Source of the DNA: Branchiostoma belcheri
Taxonomy: Eukaryota > Chordata > Leptocardii > Amphioxiformes > Branchiostomatidae
DNA: 64,000 bases
NCBI RefSeq assembly: GCF_001625305.1
Contig: NW_017802379.1
Location: forward strand, 8,628,489-8,692,488
Direction: 5' to 3'
Shown piece by piece: positions 11,590 through 22,147 of the stretch. How positions within the stretch are numbered: position 1 is the stretch's first letter; the number at the start of each line of letters is the position of its first letter. The notes under the pieces are model-generated. The model saw only the letters and a program-made list of their open reading frames with translations. It ran no database searches and had not been told where the DNA came from. The translations under genes and the position numbers were made by a program.

Positions 11590-11654
11590 CCCCAAACTCC
11601 CCGTCTGCTGCCAGCCCCATCACTACAGAGGACAGCCCTGGACACAACTCCGAG
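11590..11654 (+). CDS. Mondo-type factor, short linker exon
   Basis: A 65-nt exon between atgtttcag (ending 11589) and the donor GAG/gtaagt (11655). It enters in phase 1, leaves in phase 0 and encodes a Pro/Ser-rich, acidic-ended piece reading PNSPSAASPITTEDSPGHNS. SP motifs suggest phosphorylation-prone linker, but that is inference. The phase fits both neighbours exactly. Confidence 0.8.
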
Positions 11655-11730
11655 GTAAGTGCTGTCCATTACTGTTCCAAAGCCAGTGTTGCCAGCTGCT
11701 GTCATTGAGATAAAAAAAAAGAATTTTTGG

Positions 11731-12096
11731 GGCCTAGGAAAAAAATGTTGTTTCCTGTTTGCCGACCGACCCTAGAAAAGCCTGCCGACCCTAGCCTTTT
11801 TTTTGGATGGATCCCTGCATGGAACATAATTTTTTCTAGTTGATCGACCTTTTCTAACTTCATGGTATGACATCTGAATGATAAAACATTGTACAATAAT
11901 TATTGGTTTTCTACCATTGACATTGAAAATAAAAGTGTCCTCGTGCAGGTTTTATTTCTAAACTTAAGTGTACGTTGGATCACCATATAGATGTCACTGA
12001 AGTCTAGGACAAAGAAAAAAAAAAGATAATCCCTACCTACCGACTCTAATTTTTTCAGGACTGAAACAGGAAACACAGCAATTTTTTTCCTAGGCC
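11731..12096. mobile_element. TIR element with GGCCTAGG ends
   Basis: GGCCTAGGAAAAAAATG...TTTCCTGTTT at the left is inverted at the right as AAACAGGAAA...TTTTTTTCCTAGGCC. The interior repeats CCGACCGACCCTAG. TGG flanks both sides, possibly by chance. No coding sequence. Confidence 0.6.
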
Positions 12097-12209
12097 TGGT
12101 CTATGTCATAGGAGTAGTACTGTTAATGTAATCTCTGTTGCTTCCATGTCAATGTGCACTGGCGGCAAGCACTGTTTTGCAGATAAATTCTGGAAATAAG
12201 CCACTCAGG

Positions 12210-12329
12210 CAGTTTGAAGTGGGTATGTGTATACTGTGATGCATGGTGGGTAATATCTCCAAGTTTGAGAGAGCCTTAGTCAACTTTTTACCCACAATGC
12301 ATCACACTGCACATGCACACTTCAAACTG
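12210..12329. mobile_element. Foldback element (CAGTTTGAAGT arms)
   Basis: CAGTTTGAAGTG...GTGATGCATGGTGGGTAA is inverted as TTACCCACAATGCATCAC...CACTTCAAACTG. A related diverged motif (TGCATGCACACTTACTACTG) lies near 14825. Confidence 0.6.
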
Positions 12330-13368
12330 TAAACTACAATGTAGCTTATACAGCTATTATGTACAGATTTTGTTGCATTTTCTACCCAGTTGTAGCTATC
12401 CCTTCAATCAGCAAACTTACCCTGTCTTTCAAAGTTTCAGTAAAAAGCATTTCTAGACTCCTCTATAGATTTTGCAGGCAAAAACTTTTCGTGGTAACCA
12501 AATGCACGCTTTTTGCATATGATTTATGTTCAGAAAAAAAAAAACTCTCAATTCTTCAACTCTTGCTGTTATTATATATAATAACATGATTTTTCTTTTC
12601 TTTTCTTTGCTTAGTTGGAAGCTAGAAAATTTCCAAATCTTTATGTAGCTTGCAGATACATGTCCAAAAATTTTGTAGATATGTACTACAATGTATGTGG
12701 ATAATATTATTATGATATGAAGTTCAATAAAAAGTATAAATGTAAGTATGGTTCTTTTACCAGACCCTGGCATGCGCACCACCTTGGATTATAGTCAAAA
12801 AGCTGGAGGAATACAAGCCTACCAACACTCTGAATTTTTCAGACGAGGTATTACCAAATTTGGATAATTTTTGGTGGTAGTGTTGGTGGTGGTAGTGCAT
12901 GTCTGTTGAAGTTTCTCCTAGCTCCTGTGTTACAAATTGTGGTGCCAAATGGCTATCTTCAGGAGGCTGAAGGATAAAATGTATTGAAATGAAATCCAAA
13001 ACAATATATATTGCTGTAAAACAGTAATAAAAATTATAGGAGGAAAAGTCAGTTGAAAAACTGAATTTATTGATTCCTGTTTTTTAACATTGAAGTTTGA
13101 ACAAGGGCTCAAAGGCTCTCCTAAGTGCAATTTTCTTTTAATGCTCTATTGTCTGAAGAAATCTTAACAAACCTTGACATACAAATGTATGTACATGAAA
13201 GTTACAGTCATCAAAAGCTCGGAACCCTCACCAAGCCCAGATTTGAAGACTGTTGTTTAAAAACACATTGTGACAAAGCAATTTAAACACATGGGATAGT
13301 ACAACTGTGTAGGAATGTGGACATGAATCTGCATCATGTAGCCTTGCCAGTAATGATGGATATGTATT

Positions 13369-13452
13369 CACCTTTTTCAAACTTCCCATAATGCACCATC
13401 AGTGGCTCCATGATCCACCCAGTGGTGCATTATGGGAAATGTGAAAAAGGTG
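13369..13452. mobile_element. Small foldback (84 bp)
   Basis: CACCTTTTTCAAACTTCCCA and TAATGCACCA are mirrored by TGGTGCATTA and TGGGAAATGTGAAAAAGGTG around a short loop. Confidence 0.65.
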
Positions 13453-13559
13453 GATGGCCTTTCAAACAATACAAATCCATTGTCATCATTGCATGCCATT
13501 CTGAAAAAGATATACCATTAACTATTGGAATGGCAGTGTTCTAAATCTGTCATTGCCAC

Positions 13560-13720
13560 TTACCAGCAATCTTGTTGGATGCAGCCGCCCTCTCATTGGT
13601 CGAGCTTTTTATTACCACCCTATCATTGGTCGAACTGCTAATTACCTCCCTATCATTGGTCGAACTGCTGATTAAATTGTGATGGACAGTCAGGATCAGT
13701 CTGTTGCAATAAACCAGGCA
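13560..13720. repeat. ATTGGTCGAACTGCTAATT repeat, copy 1
   Basis: Three near-tandem CTCATTGGTCGAAC/CTATCATTGGTCGAACTGCT units, then TGTGATGGACAGTCAGGATC. Copies at 14055-14165 and 29828-29890. The repeated CCAAT-box-like ATTGG is notable, but function is unknown. Confidence 0.6.
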
Positions 13721-14054
13721 GTCTGGTCAGACTCTCCATTTTTGACCATTGAGTGACCACATGTCCATCCCCCAGCATGTCCGCAGAATGTACTGCGCCT
13801 GCGTGAAACCCTGGATTTCTTTGGATATTTGGTCACTGTTGCATAAGAATTTTGGCAGTTGCAGACAATATATATATCTTTTTCAACGTAACATTTTGGA
13901 AACTACAGACGGAATGATAACCTTGTATATGTGAAAACTACCTGATATGAGGCATTCTGCCAAAGTGCTATGCACAATACATTTCAGGTTTCACACAGGT
14001 GCAGTATGTTGTGCTCAATCTCCCCCATTACCATGTTTCCTTGATGGACATGCA

Positions 14055-14165
14055 GCTACTCTCTCATTGGTCAAACTGCTAATTGCCACGCTGCCATTGG
14101 TTGAACTTTCAATTGTGATGGACAGTCAGGATTGGTCTATTGAAAAGGGAATTAACCAGGCACTG
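14055..14165. repeat. ATTGGTCGAACTGCTAATT repeat, copy 2
   Basis: CTCATTGGTCAAACTGCTAATT, GCCATTGGTTGAAC and GTGATGGACAGTCAGGAT, as in the 13560 copy. Confidence 0.55.
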
Positions 14166-14450
14166 GCAAGGCTGTCAATTTCCCAGTTTCCATGGCACCT
14201 GGCTTGTCTGGGTGTACCTGACATGTCTTCCCCTCCCCCCCCTGCTAGAGATACACCACGAGGGGTGTGCTTATAGATGGCATGGACTGGTCCCCCGCAC
14301 ATGTAAGCCCTCCAGACTGTCTTTTGTGTTTTTTCACCTGACAATCATGGACTGTGTGACAATAAGCTAGTTCACGGGTTGAAGTGTGCAGGTGCAGTGT
14401 GATTGTGGGAACTTTAAATTTATTTTACAGAGGCCTTCGACTTTGATGTG

Positions 14451-14798
14451 CAGGGCTTGAAATATTGGGTGCATGTGCACCTTAGTGTACCCAAAATTGG
14501 AGTTGTGCACCTAATATTTTTCTGTGGGTGCACTGGTGCACCCAAATATTTTTTGAGGAATTTTAACATTAGAAATGTATAATAATATACCAGATATTTT
14601 TGGTCTCTAAGTATCAGAAAAATAATAAAATATTTGTTGTAGTACTTGTTTAAGATTTTGAAGTTTTAGATTTAATCTCAGAAGAGGAGCAGTAATTATA
14701 TTTTGTTTCATATAGTGCACCCAAAAGAATTTTTGCACCTAATTTTTTAGGTTGGGTGCACCAGTGCACCTATTCCCAAAAATAAATTTCGAGCCCTG
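14451..14798. mobile_element. hAT-like MITE with CAGGGCT ends, copy 2
   Basis: Same organisation as 916-1288: CAGGGCTTGAAAT start, AAATTTCGAGCCCTG end, GTGCACC-rich subterminal palindromes and a shared centre (CAGAAGAGGAGCAGTAA). GATGTG precedes the left end and recurs at the right junction, a possible partial target duplication. It lies in the 11655-15527 intron. Confidence 0.65.
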
Positions 14799-15527
14799 AT
14801 GTGTTACTTACAATGTGCCACACTGTGCATGCACACTTACTACTGTGAACAAGCTTATGTGGCAACCATATTATCATGTGAGACCCTCCCATTACCCCAG
14901 AAAAGAGTCAGTAGTTTGCGCCTAGCATGTACCCAGAATGTAATAGCATATCACTTGAGCATATGCATACTTGTATACAATATATTATAATTATATATGT
15001 GTGTATAATGATATACATGGTAGGATGATATCCCTTATACATTTATAGTTTGGATGTAGTTGTGTCCAAAGGGAAATGTATTATGTTCTGGTTACATGCT
15101 TTTGGCTCTTCTCAGTGAAAATGTTTTCTCATCATTTCACAGCTGTTTAGTTGATTTTGAATCCACAGCAGCAAGTAGAGGGTTAATTTGACTGAACTGG
15201 TATCACAAGTAATATCAGTTCTAAAACATAATTATGAAAAGGAAAAAGGCTCTAGGCTAATTGTCAGATTCAGTTGTATACAATTGTACATTATTCACAT
15301 ATGGATTGGTCATTAGCCATTACATCAGATATCATCACATACATGTATACTTGTGTTAAAACACTTGCAAATTCATAGCATCAGGTCCCAGCCAAAACAC
15401 ATTGTACATGTAGTTGTCCTGAGCAGTTTCATATTTATTGTTCACACACAACTATGAAAGGAGGAGTGGAGTGAATACAGATGCATGTATGCCTACCTTA
15501 TGATTAAAGGCTGTTCTTTCCTTATAG

Positions 15528-15587
15528 TCTCCAGGGAAGACACCCTCCAAGCTAAGAAGCTCTCAAGAGAAGTACAAGGGAGGTTCG
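15528..15587 (+). CDS. Mondo-type factor, basic linker exon before the bHLH
   Basis: A 60-nt, phase 0-0 exon between tttccttatag (ending 15527) and TCG/gtaagt (15588). It encodes 20 residues that start SPGKTPSKLR and are rich in Lys/Arg/Ser. It abuts the bHLH exon in the spliced product, so it may extend the basic, DNA-facing or nuclear-localisation surface (inference). A degenerate Harbinger-like element starts 27 bp beyond the exon end. Confidence 0.85.
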
Positions 15588-15614
15588 GTAAGTAGCACCA
15601 TTTTTTTTTCTTTA

Positions 15615-15983
15615 GGCAACACCAATTTGATTTGTTTATTCTCATATTCATCAATGAATCGGTGGCCATGGGCAAAAGAAATTTTTCATATCAGAAAAAA
15701 ATGAAGTGTGAAAATCGAGGTGTTCAAAAACTCGTATTTCCCCAGAACTATTGTAGATTGGAAGTCGTTGCCACCAAGCGCAGTTGGGACATATCACTAG
15801 AAAGCTTTAAACAACTCCTGCAATTACATGTGCAAAGATTGAGTGTAACAAGTCATTCGGTGTGATATAGCTAGCTGCTGCCGCGCCAAGTGCCTGCGAA
15901 GCTGGTGTGTTACGCTGAAGGGCGTTTATACTGGCTATACTGATACAGAAATCCAACGATCAAGAAATTAAATTGGTGTGGCC
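15615..15983. mobile_element. Harbinger-like MITE A carrying a LINE 3' end
   Basis: Left end GGCAACACCAATTTGATTTG, right end AAATTAAATTGGTGTGGCC. Between them (about 15715-15952, + strand) lies the GATACA-tail LINE 3' end (CTTTAAACAACTCC ... GTAACAAGTCATTCGGTGTG ... GATACAG). Starts 27 bp after the exon ending at 15587. Confidence 0.65.
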
Positions 15984-16677
15984 TTGCCTTAGCCAAAAAG
16001 GTGACTTGCATGAGATTCACTTGAAAAATTATCGAGTGGAAGGAGGGTTGGGACTAGTGTGGTTTTAGTACATCACTTAAGGCTGGCACTACTCAGTGTT
16101 CCAGAGGATGTGCCTAAAGTGGTACTTAAAGATGGGATGAAACCAATGTACAGACTCCATTTTTCTCATTATGTTCAACAACAATTCAGGGCTGGAAATT
16201 ATGCAGGGAACATTAAAAATCACCTGCACCAGACAAGACTTATAGTGTCAAGTAAGGAATGTATGAACGTAACTGCATGTACATTGTATGTATCAACATA
16301 CAAGTTTAAGTGTTGTATATATATATATACATTCTTCAAAACTGTATGTAAAAGTATGGATCATACTAAAAACTGTTTGGAAACCATTGCCATTATTTTT
16401 CTTATACTCCATACAATGTAGGTGGTACAGTGTGTGTAACAGTAAATGTAGCAAATAAAAAGTACACCTACATTGTACATTTATCTACATGTGTATTAAG
16501 ACCAGTACATGGATCAGTGCAGGTTACAATGTAGGTGTAGGCTGGTAGATATCAGAAATCCTACATTGTATGCAGGTGGTATTCTGAACTAACATAAATG
16601 AATTATGTACATTGGCTTCATACAATTTTATACTAAGTCTTGTATCTAATGGAATGTAATGTTTTTTCCCTTGTTAG

Positions 16678-16822
16678 GACCAGAGAAGAGCTATCCACAT
16701 CTCAGCAGAACAGAAGAGAAGGTTTAACATCAAAGTGGGCTTCGACACCCTGCACACACTGATTCCCACCCTCAGTTCACAGGGAAATGTGAAGATTAGT
16801 AAAGCTGCCATGCTACAGAAAA
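16678..16822 (+). CDS. MLXIPL/MLXIP-like: Mondo-type factor, bHLH DNA-binding exon (MLXIP/MLXIPL-like)
   Basis: A 145-nt exon (acceptor cccttgttag, donor AAA A/gtaagt at 16823) carrying the basic region and helix-loop-helix. The basic region reads HISAEQKRRFNIK and keeps the His-Glu-Arg spacing (H, E+4, R+8) that bHLH-Zip factors use to read CACGTG-type E-boxes. It continues as GFDTLHTLIPTLSS, then the loop and helix 2 (KISKAAMLQK). HISAEQKRRFNIK..FDTLH is diagnostic of the MondoA/ChREBP subfamily. Those proteins dimerise with Mlx, bind carbohydrate response elements and activate glycolytic and lipogenic genes when glucose-6-phosphate is high (family knowledge). With the ATG at 1960 the domain would span about residues 182-237. 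The window cannot tell MLXIP from MLXIPL; a single pro-orthologue of both is likely in an invertebrate. Confidence 0.96.
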
Positions 16823-17199
16823 GTAAGTCCCACTCAAAGGAACAAAACTTGAAACTTGAAACTTTATTTGAATAACCGCTGTCTTCCTGGCATTCATTCT
16901 TACATACATACATTGTATACATACATTGGTATACATATACATACATAGTTGACAGAGTCACAAAACAACATCTAAATCTATAACATAGTTACAATATACA
17001 ATTATTTAAAAACAGACAAACAGTCCTGTCAAACAAGTGCTGGTGTGCTACTGATAGAAGTATTTGTGCAACCATTCTTAAAGACTATTCTTAAAGGTTA
17101 TTCCACACACTAACAGCTCTGTACATAAAACACTTCATCAGAGTGTTAGTTCTTGGTTTGTCTAGCATAAAAGACTGTTGGAACACCACACATAGCATG

Positions 17200-17470
17200 T
17201 ACATGACGGCATGTGGGTGGGGAAGATTGACAGGCAAAATGAGAGGTTGAAAGGGCAGAATACAGGAAATGGGGTAAACTGGAGAGTGGGTTGACAGCAC
17301 GGTTGACAGCACTTGGAGAGAGTAAGATTGACATGCAGAATGACAGGTCAAGAGGTCTGACACATGAAATGGGGTAAAGTTGAGAGTAGGTTGACAGCAT
17401 GTGGGTGGTAGTGGTAGATTGACGGAATAACATAAGATCAAAAGCTCAGACACAGGAAATGGGGTGCATT
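17200..17470. repeat. Irregular minisatellite, units about 90-100 bp
   Basis: Repeated GGAAATGGGGTAAA, GAGAGTAGGTTGACAGCATG and GATTGACAGGCAAAATGA motifs, about three units. A lone unit occurs at 22158-22255. The GTGGGTGGGGAAGATTGACAG segment is also in the satellite at 41920-43146. Confidence 0.7.
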
Positions 17471-17631
17471 TGAAGGTTACAAAAACACAAAATAAAGTAT
17501 ACTATCCAGTAATTTACCAACATGATGAAATTATTATTCAGAGAGGTTTAGAATTACTTATCCTGTAATTTTGAATATCGGAAAATGTGAGAACATATTA
17601 AGAGCTTCTATTGTTTAATTACTTTTTTATT

Positions 17632-17915
17632 ACCCTCCATGAAAATGGGGGTACTGTTTTTACTCCGTTTCATGTTTGGTCTGATATCTGAAGATCGGTG
17701 AGAAGGAACTGTACGATATTTGGCAGATTGATGGATGGGGCCTTGGAGATTGTGTAGGTTGACTTTGAGCCCCTGGTGATTGACCTTGGTACTGCAGTTT
17801 AATTTTTTTATTCTGTTGTTTTCGCGTTATGGACTGTTTGTGCGATATTAAGGTAGCATGTAGTTGTTATTACCATGGTTTAGTGGTTTAAATTTGGGTC
17901 CCCTAGCTGTTTGCG
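17632..17915. repeat. Dispersed repeat E, copy 3
   Basis: CTCCATGAAAATGGGGGTACTG start, TGACCTTGGTACTGCAG core and AATTTGGGTCCCCTAGC end. Lies in the bHLH-zipper intron. Confidence 0.55.
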
Positions 17916-18199
17916 TTTGATATTTACAAAATGTTTAATGTTGGACTTTTTGTGTTGAATGTTTGGAAAATCTGGGGGATGGTTTGGTATGATTTTTGGT
18001 ATGTGGGTAGTTGTTGAGTCTCTTTGTGTTTTGGAGTGCATTAGCAGGTTGTCGCATATTTTTATTGCTTAATTTAAAAGGATTTTCACTTTTTCACCCC
18101 TACTTCATAATAGGATGGTCTGTTTGACCCAAAAGTTGGGACAGAGTGTTTTTGTTTATACCTCCAGCTGGCAGGTCAGACCCAGGCAGCCCTATCTAT

Positions 18200-18606
18200 T
18201 TTTACCCCTAGACAGAGATGCAGGAAAATAAATCTTGTTTGTCTGGTCTGCAGGTCATTTGACCTGGTCATTGACCTACATGTACAGGCAAATGTAGCCT
18301 GGGTACCATCCCCAGTAGCATATTCGCAAACTCTATAACAGTTATAGAGTTTGCGAATATACTACTGGGGATGGTACCCAGGCTAAGGCAAATGACCTGC
18401 TGGCCATCAAAGTAAACAAACCATGGTAACAAGACACTAAACGCCTGCACATGACAGCTTGATAAATACAAAGTGCCACCACAAATCATTCTGCTGATAA
18501 AAACAAAGTTTGACTCATAATATCTCTATTGAAATACACCAAAAGATTACAAAATAACAAGCTATTTCATGGAGGGATGATGTCTACGACTTCTCCTTGT
18601 TTGCTA
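18200..18606. repeat. 407-bp block, copy 1 of an identical pair
   Basis: Base-for-base the same as 19083-19489 (offset 883), as far as I can compare. Between them lie 455 bp of unique sequence and a 20-N gap. Likely an assembly duplication or two haplotypes placed in series. Confidence 0.9.
18295..18385. mobile_element. MULE-like foldback MITE (TAGCCTGGGTACCATCC arms)
   Basis: A 91-bp near-perfect hairpin, TAGCCTGGGTACCATCC...GGATGGTACCCAGGCTA. It is flanked by the exact 9-bp duplication AGGCAAATG at 18286-18294 and 18386-18394. The copy at 19178-19268 is the same insertion inside the duplicated block. Confidence 0.92.
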
Positions 18607-19061
18607 AATTTAGTACTTTTTGTTTCAACAATAGAATTTATGGGTTTTATGTCAAGTTACTCATGGTTTCTAATATTAATAACATCCCATATAATTTTAT
18701 GTAAATTTTATCATTAAATATGCATAATTTATGCTAATTTGATGACGTCATTGGCCAAAATCCAAGATGGCGGACCATTTCATTAGAACAGGTATATACA
18801 GGTTATTTTCATTAAAATTTCATCAATACTTCCATTTCTTTTTTTAAAAAAAGGTTTAAATGAAGGTCTTTAGTATGTTTACGATGTATTTTAGGCTTTA
18901 TCATGAAAAAAACTATTTTTGAAAATTCAAGATTAATGATCCAACATGGCGGATATCTTAAATATGCATGACGTCATTGTATGACGTCACCGGTGTTGCT
19001 ATGGGCAACATAAGACTTAGTACATCATAATATTCTGTCATAAACACTTTTGGTACAGTTA

Positions 19062-19081
19062 NNNNNNNNNNNNNNNNNNNN
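19062..19081. other. Assembly gap (20 N)
   Basis: Run of N immediately before the second copy of the duplicated block. Confidence 1.
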
Positions 19082-19082
19082 A

Positions 19083-19489
19083 TTTTACCCCTAGACAGAG
19101 ATGCAGGAAAATAAATCTTGTTTGTCTGGTCTGCAGGTCATTTGACCTGGTCATTGACCTACATGTACAGGCAAATGTAGCCTGGGTACCATCCCCAGTA
19201 GCATATTCGCAAACTCTATAACAGTTATAGAGTTTGCGAATATACTACTGGGGATGGTACCCAGGCTAAGGCAAATGACCTGCTGGCCATCAAAGTAAAC
19301 AAACCATGGTAACAAGACACTAAACGCCTGCACATGACAGCTTGATAAATACAAAGTGCCACCACAAATCATTCTGCTGATAAAAACAAAGTTTGACTCA
19401 TAATATCTCTATTGAAATACACCAAAAGATTACAAAATAACAAGCTATTTCATGGAGGGATGATGTCTACGACTTCTCCTTGTTTGCTA
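19083..19489. repeat. 407-bp block, copy 2, leading into the zipper exon
   Basis: Identical to 18200-18606. This copy is followed directly by CTTGCTTCCAG and the exon at 19501, so it is probably the true intron end. Confidence 0.9.
19178..19268. mobile_element. Same foldback MITE in the duplicated block
   Basis: Identical to 18295-18385 with the same AGGCAAATG flanks, so it reflects block duplication, not a second insertion. Confidence 0.9.
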
Positions 19490-19500
19490 CTTGCTTCCAG

Positions 19501-19600
19501 CGGTGGACTATACAAAGAAGTTACAGGCTGAGAGACAACAGATGTTGGAGGAGGCCAGAGTTCTAAAACAGGAGATTGAAGAGCTGAACAGTGCTATCTC
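19501..19600 (+). CDS. MLXIPL/MLXIP-like: Mondo-type factor, leucine-zipper exon
   Basis: A 100-nt exon after ttgcttccag and before the donor TC/gtatgt (19601), entered in phase 1 and left in phase 2. It encodes the end of helix 2 (VDYTKKLQAERQQM) running straight into a coiled-coil zipper (LEEARVLKQEIEELNSAI). In the family this zipper pairs with Mlx. The acceptor sits at the end of a 407-bp block that also occurs upstream at 18200-18606, across a short assembly gap. The exon itself is present only once. Confidence 0.95.
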
Positions 19601-19799
19601 GTATGTACCTTCATTTACAACCTTTCAGTTGAATTTTAGACAATAAGGCAGTTCACGGTTTGAACTGTACATTTGCAAAGGTTCTAGCCTCTAGCGTAAA
19701 CAAATCTTGTCTAGACCATACTTGATACCATGACCAACTAGACATGTTTTGTTTACGTTGCTGGGGGCCTTCAACTTTGATATGCTAGCCACAATGCGA

Positions 19800-20315
19800 T
19801 GATTTCATATTTTTTGAGGAAGCCTTGGTATCCTACCCTTCCCTGAGTGTATAGTGAACTACATGTAGCCTTGGGGTCACAGAAAGCAGGGCATCCAGGG
19901 CAGACAGGTTTTCCCAAGGGTTTCCAGGAATGTGGGCATGTAAACAGAGCTGGGAGACATTCCTGTAGACATTCCATGCCTGTGGACAAAACACCTGTAC
20001 AATTCCTAGAATTCTTGCAAACTGCACACAATACTCCGTAAATAATTTCATCAGGTTGGAAGATACTTAGGATATAGAATTTTCTTCTTACACAACCGCA
20101 AATTCTCGCCGCAAAAGCGCCACCTACTTTGGCGTTAAATAGCGGCGAGTTGCAGAACTCCAGTCAGAAGCTCTGAGGAAGGTGTCTGATTGACATCGAA
20201 ACGTAAGCAGGTGAGAAACTCTATGGTTGTGTAAGAAGAAAATTCTATATCCTATGCACACAACACTGTACCATTAGGCTCCCCCCTGAGGCGTCACCAA
20301 AAAACTCTGATTTCC
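19800..20315. repeat. Dispersed repeat G, interrupted by a TIR insertion
   Basis: Shares GGTTTCCAGGAATGTGGGCATGT, ACATTCCATGCCTGTGGACAAA and AATTCCTAGAATTCTTGCAAACTG with 33357-33605. The homology breaks at 20032-20254 and resumes toward TTAGGCTCC. Confidence 0.7.
20032..20254. mobile_element. Insertion with 9-bp duplication and 30-bp inner inverted repeat
   Basis: Flanked by TGCACACAA at 20023-20031 and 20255-20263; the related unoccupied repeat at 33357-33605 has one such site. Inside, TAGGATATAGAATTTTCTTC (from 20068) is inverted at the right end (GAAGAAAATTCTATATCCTA). Also carries CTGAGGAAGG...GACATCGAAACGT, a structured motif discussed in the findings. Confidence 0.75.
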
Positions 20316-20344
20316 TGTTTCCATTAACTCTTCTCCTCTTACAG

Positions 20345-20468
20345 AAATTGTCAGGCACAGCTGCCAGCCACGGGGGCACCTGTCACCAGACAACGCAGTG
20401 ATCACATGAAGGAAATGTTTGACGAATACGTCAGAACGAGAACATCACAAAACTGGAAATTTTGGATT
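20345..20468 (+). CDS. MLXIPL/MLXIP-like: Mondo-type factor, first half of the C-terminal dimerisation/localisation domain
   Basis: A 124-nt exon (acceptor ctcttacag, donor TGG ATT/gtatcc at 20469) entered in phase 2 and left in phase 0. The product contains CQAQLPATGAPVTRQR, then MKEMFDEYVRTRTSQNWKFW. The pattern M-F-D-x-Y-V-R-x-R-T...NWKFW is the signature of the dimerisation and cytoplasmic-localisation domain (DCD/WMC) of MondoA, ChREBP and Mlx, which controls heterodimer formation and nuclear entry. The donor's +5/+6 positions (cc) are weak, but the downstream match starts exactly at the next exon. Confidence 0.95.
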
Positions 20469-20570
20469 GTATCCTACACATGTTCAACCTATTGTGGAAC
20501 CATCTTTGGGCCAGAGTTCAATTTTGTAATTTTTTACCTCTATGTACAAATGTAGGGAGATTTTGTTTAA

Positions 20571-20888
20571 AGTTAAAACTTTTGGTCCAGCACAAAAAAA
20601 GTATCTCACCTAGAGCTTTTGACCAGTCACTCTGGTCTTCCTCAGTAGACTGATCCAGTGAGGCTTGTCACGTGGCTTCTTTGAACTTCACTTAACTGCA
20701 ACGGGGGCCGGCATCATCTACCAAATACCTTTGACCCAGTGTTGACGTTACACTTAAAAGAAGCCACGTGACAAGCCTCACTGGGTCAGTCTACTGAGCA
20801 AGACCAGAGTGACTGGTCAAAAGCTCTAGGTGAGAGAAAAGTTTTAACCTTAAACACATAACTACCAACACAGGTGAGCTTTCATGAT
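20571..20888. mobile_element. Long foldback flanked by 18-bp direct repeats
   Basis: Arms of about 80 nt: CTAGAGCTTTTGACCAGTCA...GTGAGGCTTGTCACGTGGCT is mirrored by AGCCACGTGACAAGCCTCAC...TGACTGGTCAAAAGCTCTAG. TAGGGAGATTTTGTTTAA (20553-20570) recurs with one change at 20889-20906. Confidence 0.75.
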
Positions 20889-21116
20889 AGGGAAATTTTG
20901 TTTAATATGTTTGTGTGTTTCCCATAGTTGTTTACACATGCTAGGCACATCAGGGATGCTGACAGGAAGTTAGGTCAAAGGTCCTGGAAAAGTTTACCGC
21001 ATTTCCTGTTTTCAGTTTCCAGCTACAAGCTTGTAAAAATAACTAAGGAAAGTAACACAAACAAACAAAGAAAACATGGAGGTAATAAGAAAGATGTTGG
21101 AAAGATGTGATACAAT

Positions 21117-21475
21117 TAGTGCTGTGTACCAGTTCTGGACTAGTAAAAATGTTAAGGTTCAAGTCTTAAAAAATCCTAAAAGTCAAGAACTGATTTCGGA
21201 CTTATTACAAAAAAACATGTCACATGCCCGTTTCTTTCCAAACCATGCAAAGCCTTCCATGAATTTCAAAATCTGTGCTGCAAAATGAAGAAAACATTGC
21301 CATCGGGCATCGTCAAGTGTTGGCCTCCATGTTATGTGGCCAAAGTTTTGCCCAAACAACATTGCGAGGTTGCCAATATGCAATTTTGTATATGCCATGG
21401 GTTTAGGTCGGAACCTTAACCTCTGGACTTGAATCTGGACCTTAACCTAAATGTGGGTTTAGGTACACAGCACTA
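21117..21475. mobile_element. hAT-like MITE (TAGTG ends), copy 1
   Basis: TAGTGCTGTGTACC left end and GGTACACAGCACTA right end, flanked by exact 8-bp GATACAAT at 21109-21116 and 21476-21483. An 8-bp duplication fits hAT elements. The interior matches 25749-26144 (CTGGACTT, CATCGTCAAGT, CCATGTTATGTGGCCAAAGTTT). Ends about 60 bp before an exon. Confidence 0.92.
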
Positions 21476-21536
21476 GATACAATACACACTGTCAGATGAT
21501 TTTGAAGTGTTGTTGGACCTTAACTTTGCTTCACAG

Positions 21537-21666
21537 TTCAGTCTGATAATCCGCCCCCTGTTTGAGACGTACAACTCGGCTGTGTCCACGGGTAGCATGG
21601 AGGACTTCTGCAGGACAGTGTTATCATGGCTAGACGAGCACTGTTCCCTACCAGCGCTTAGACCCA
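21537..21666 (+). CDS. MLXIPL/MLXIP-like: Mondo-type factor, second half of the C-terminal domain
   Basis: A 130-nt exon (acceptor tttgcttcacag, donor CCC A/gtaagt at 21667) entered in phase 0 and left in phase 1. It begins FSLIIRPLFETYNSAVSTGS and ends with LSWLDEHCSLPALRP, both strongly Mondo-like. A hAT-like MITE with a perfect 8-bp target duplication ends at 21475, only about 60 bp before the exon. Most of the branch-point and pyrimidine-tract region therefore lies in a short unique strip. Confidence 0.95.
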
Positions 21667-21771
21667 GTAAGTTCTAGATCACACTAACAGTGACATTCGG
21701 TACTATAACTTCTGGAAGACTTAGTATTGTTTTGGGTGGCTGAGCTGTGGGTCTGTGTCCATTGACAGTCA

Positions 21772-22147
21772 GGCCACACCAATTTAATTTGTTGTTTCTC
21801 AGATTTTTTCAGAAAAAATATGAAGTGAAAGGGCCAAATTAAAAATTAAAAAAAAAAACAGGCCAAAGCACCCCATGATCTGCCAGAAATGTTACAATAT
21901 GAGCCATGAAGTGAACATACCAGGCTGGTTTATAATTAAAACAATAGATTTTGAACTTTTAATGAAACAAAAATGCATTGTTGCATTGAAAAACAACTAG
22001 GAAGAAAAACACTTTCTTCAACCATTGGGGCCAAAATATGTCTTTTATTGAGCATTTTGCAGTTAATTTAGAACAACAAATTTTTGCAAATCACAAAAAA
22101 AAATGGACAGGGTGATCCGAGAAGCAGCAAATCAAATTGGTGTGGCC
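21772..22147. mobile_element. Harbinger-like MITE A, copy with TCA duplication
   Basis: GGCCACACCAATTTAATTTG...CAAATCAAATTGGTGTGGCC, flanked on both sides by TCA. In the last intron of the Mondo gene. Confidence 0.88.
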
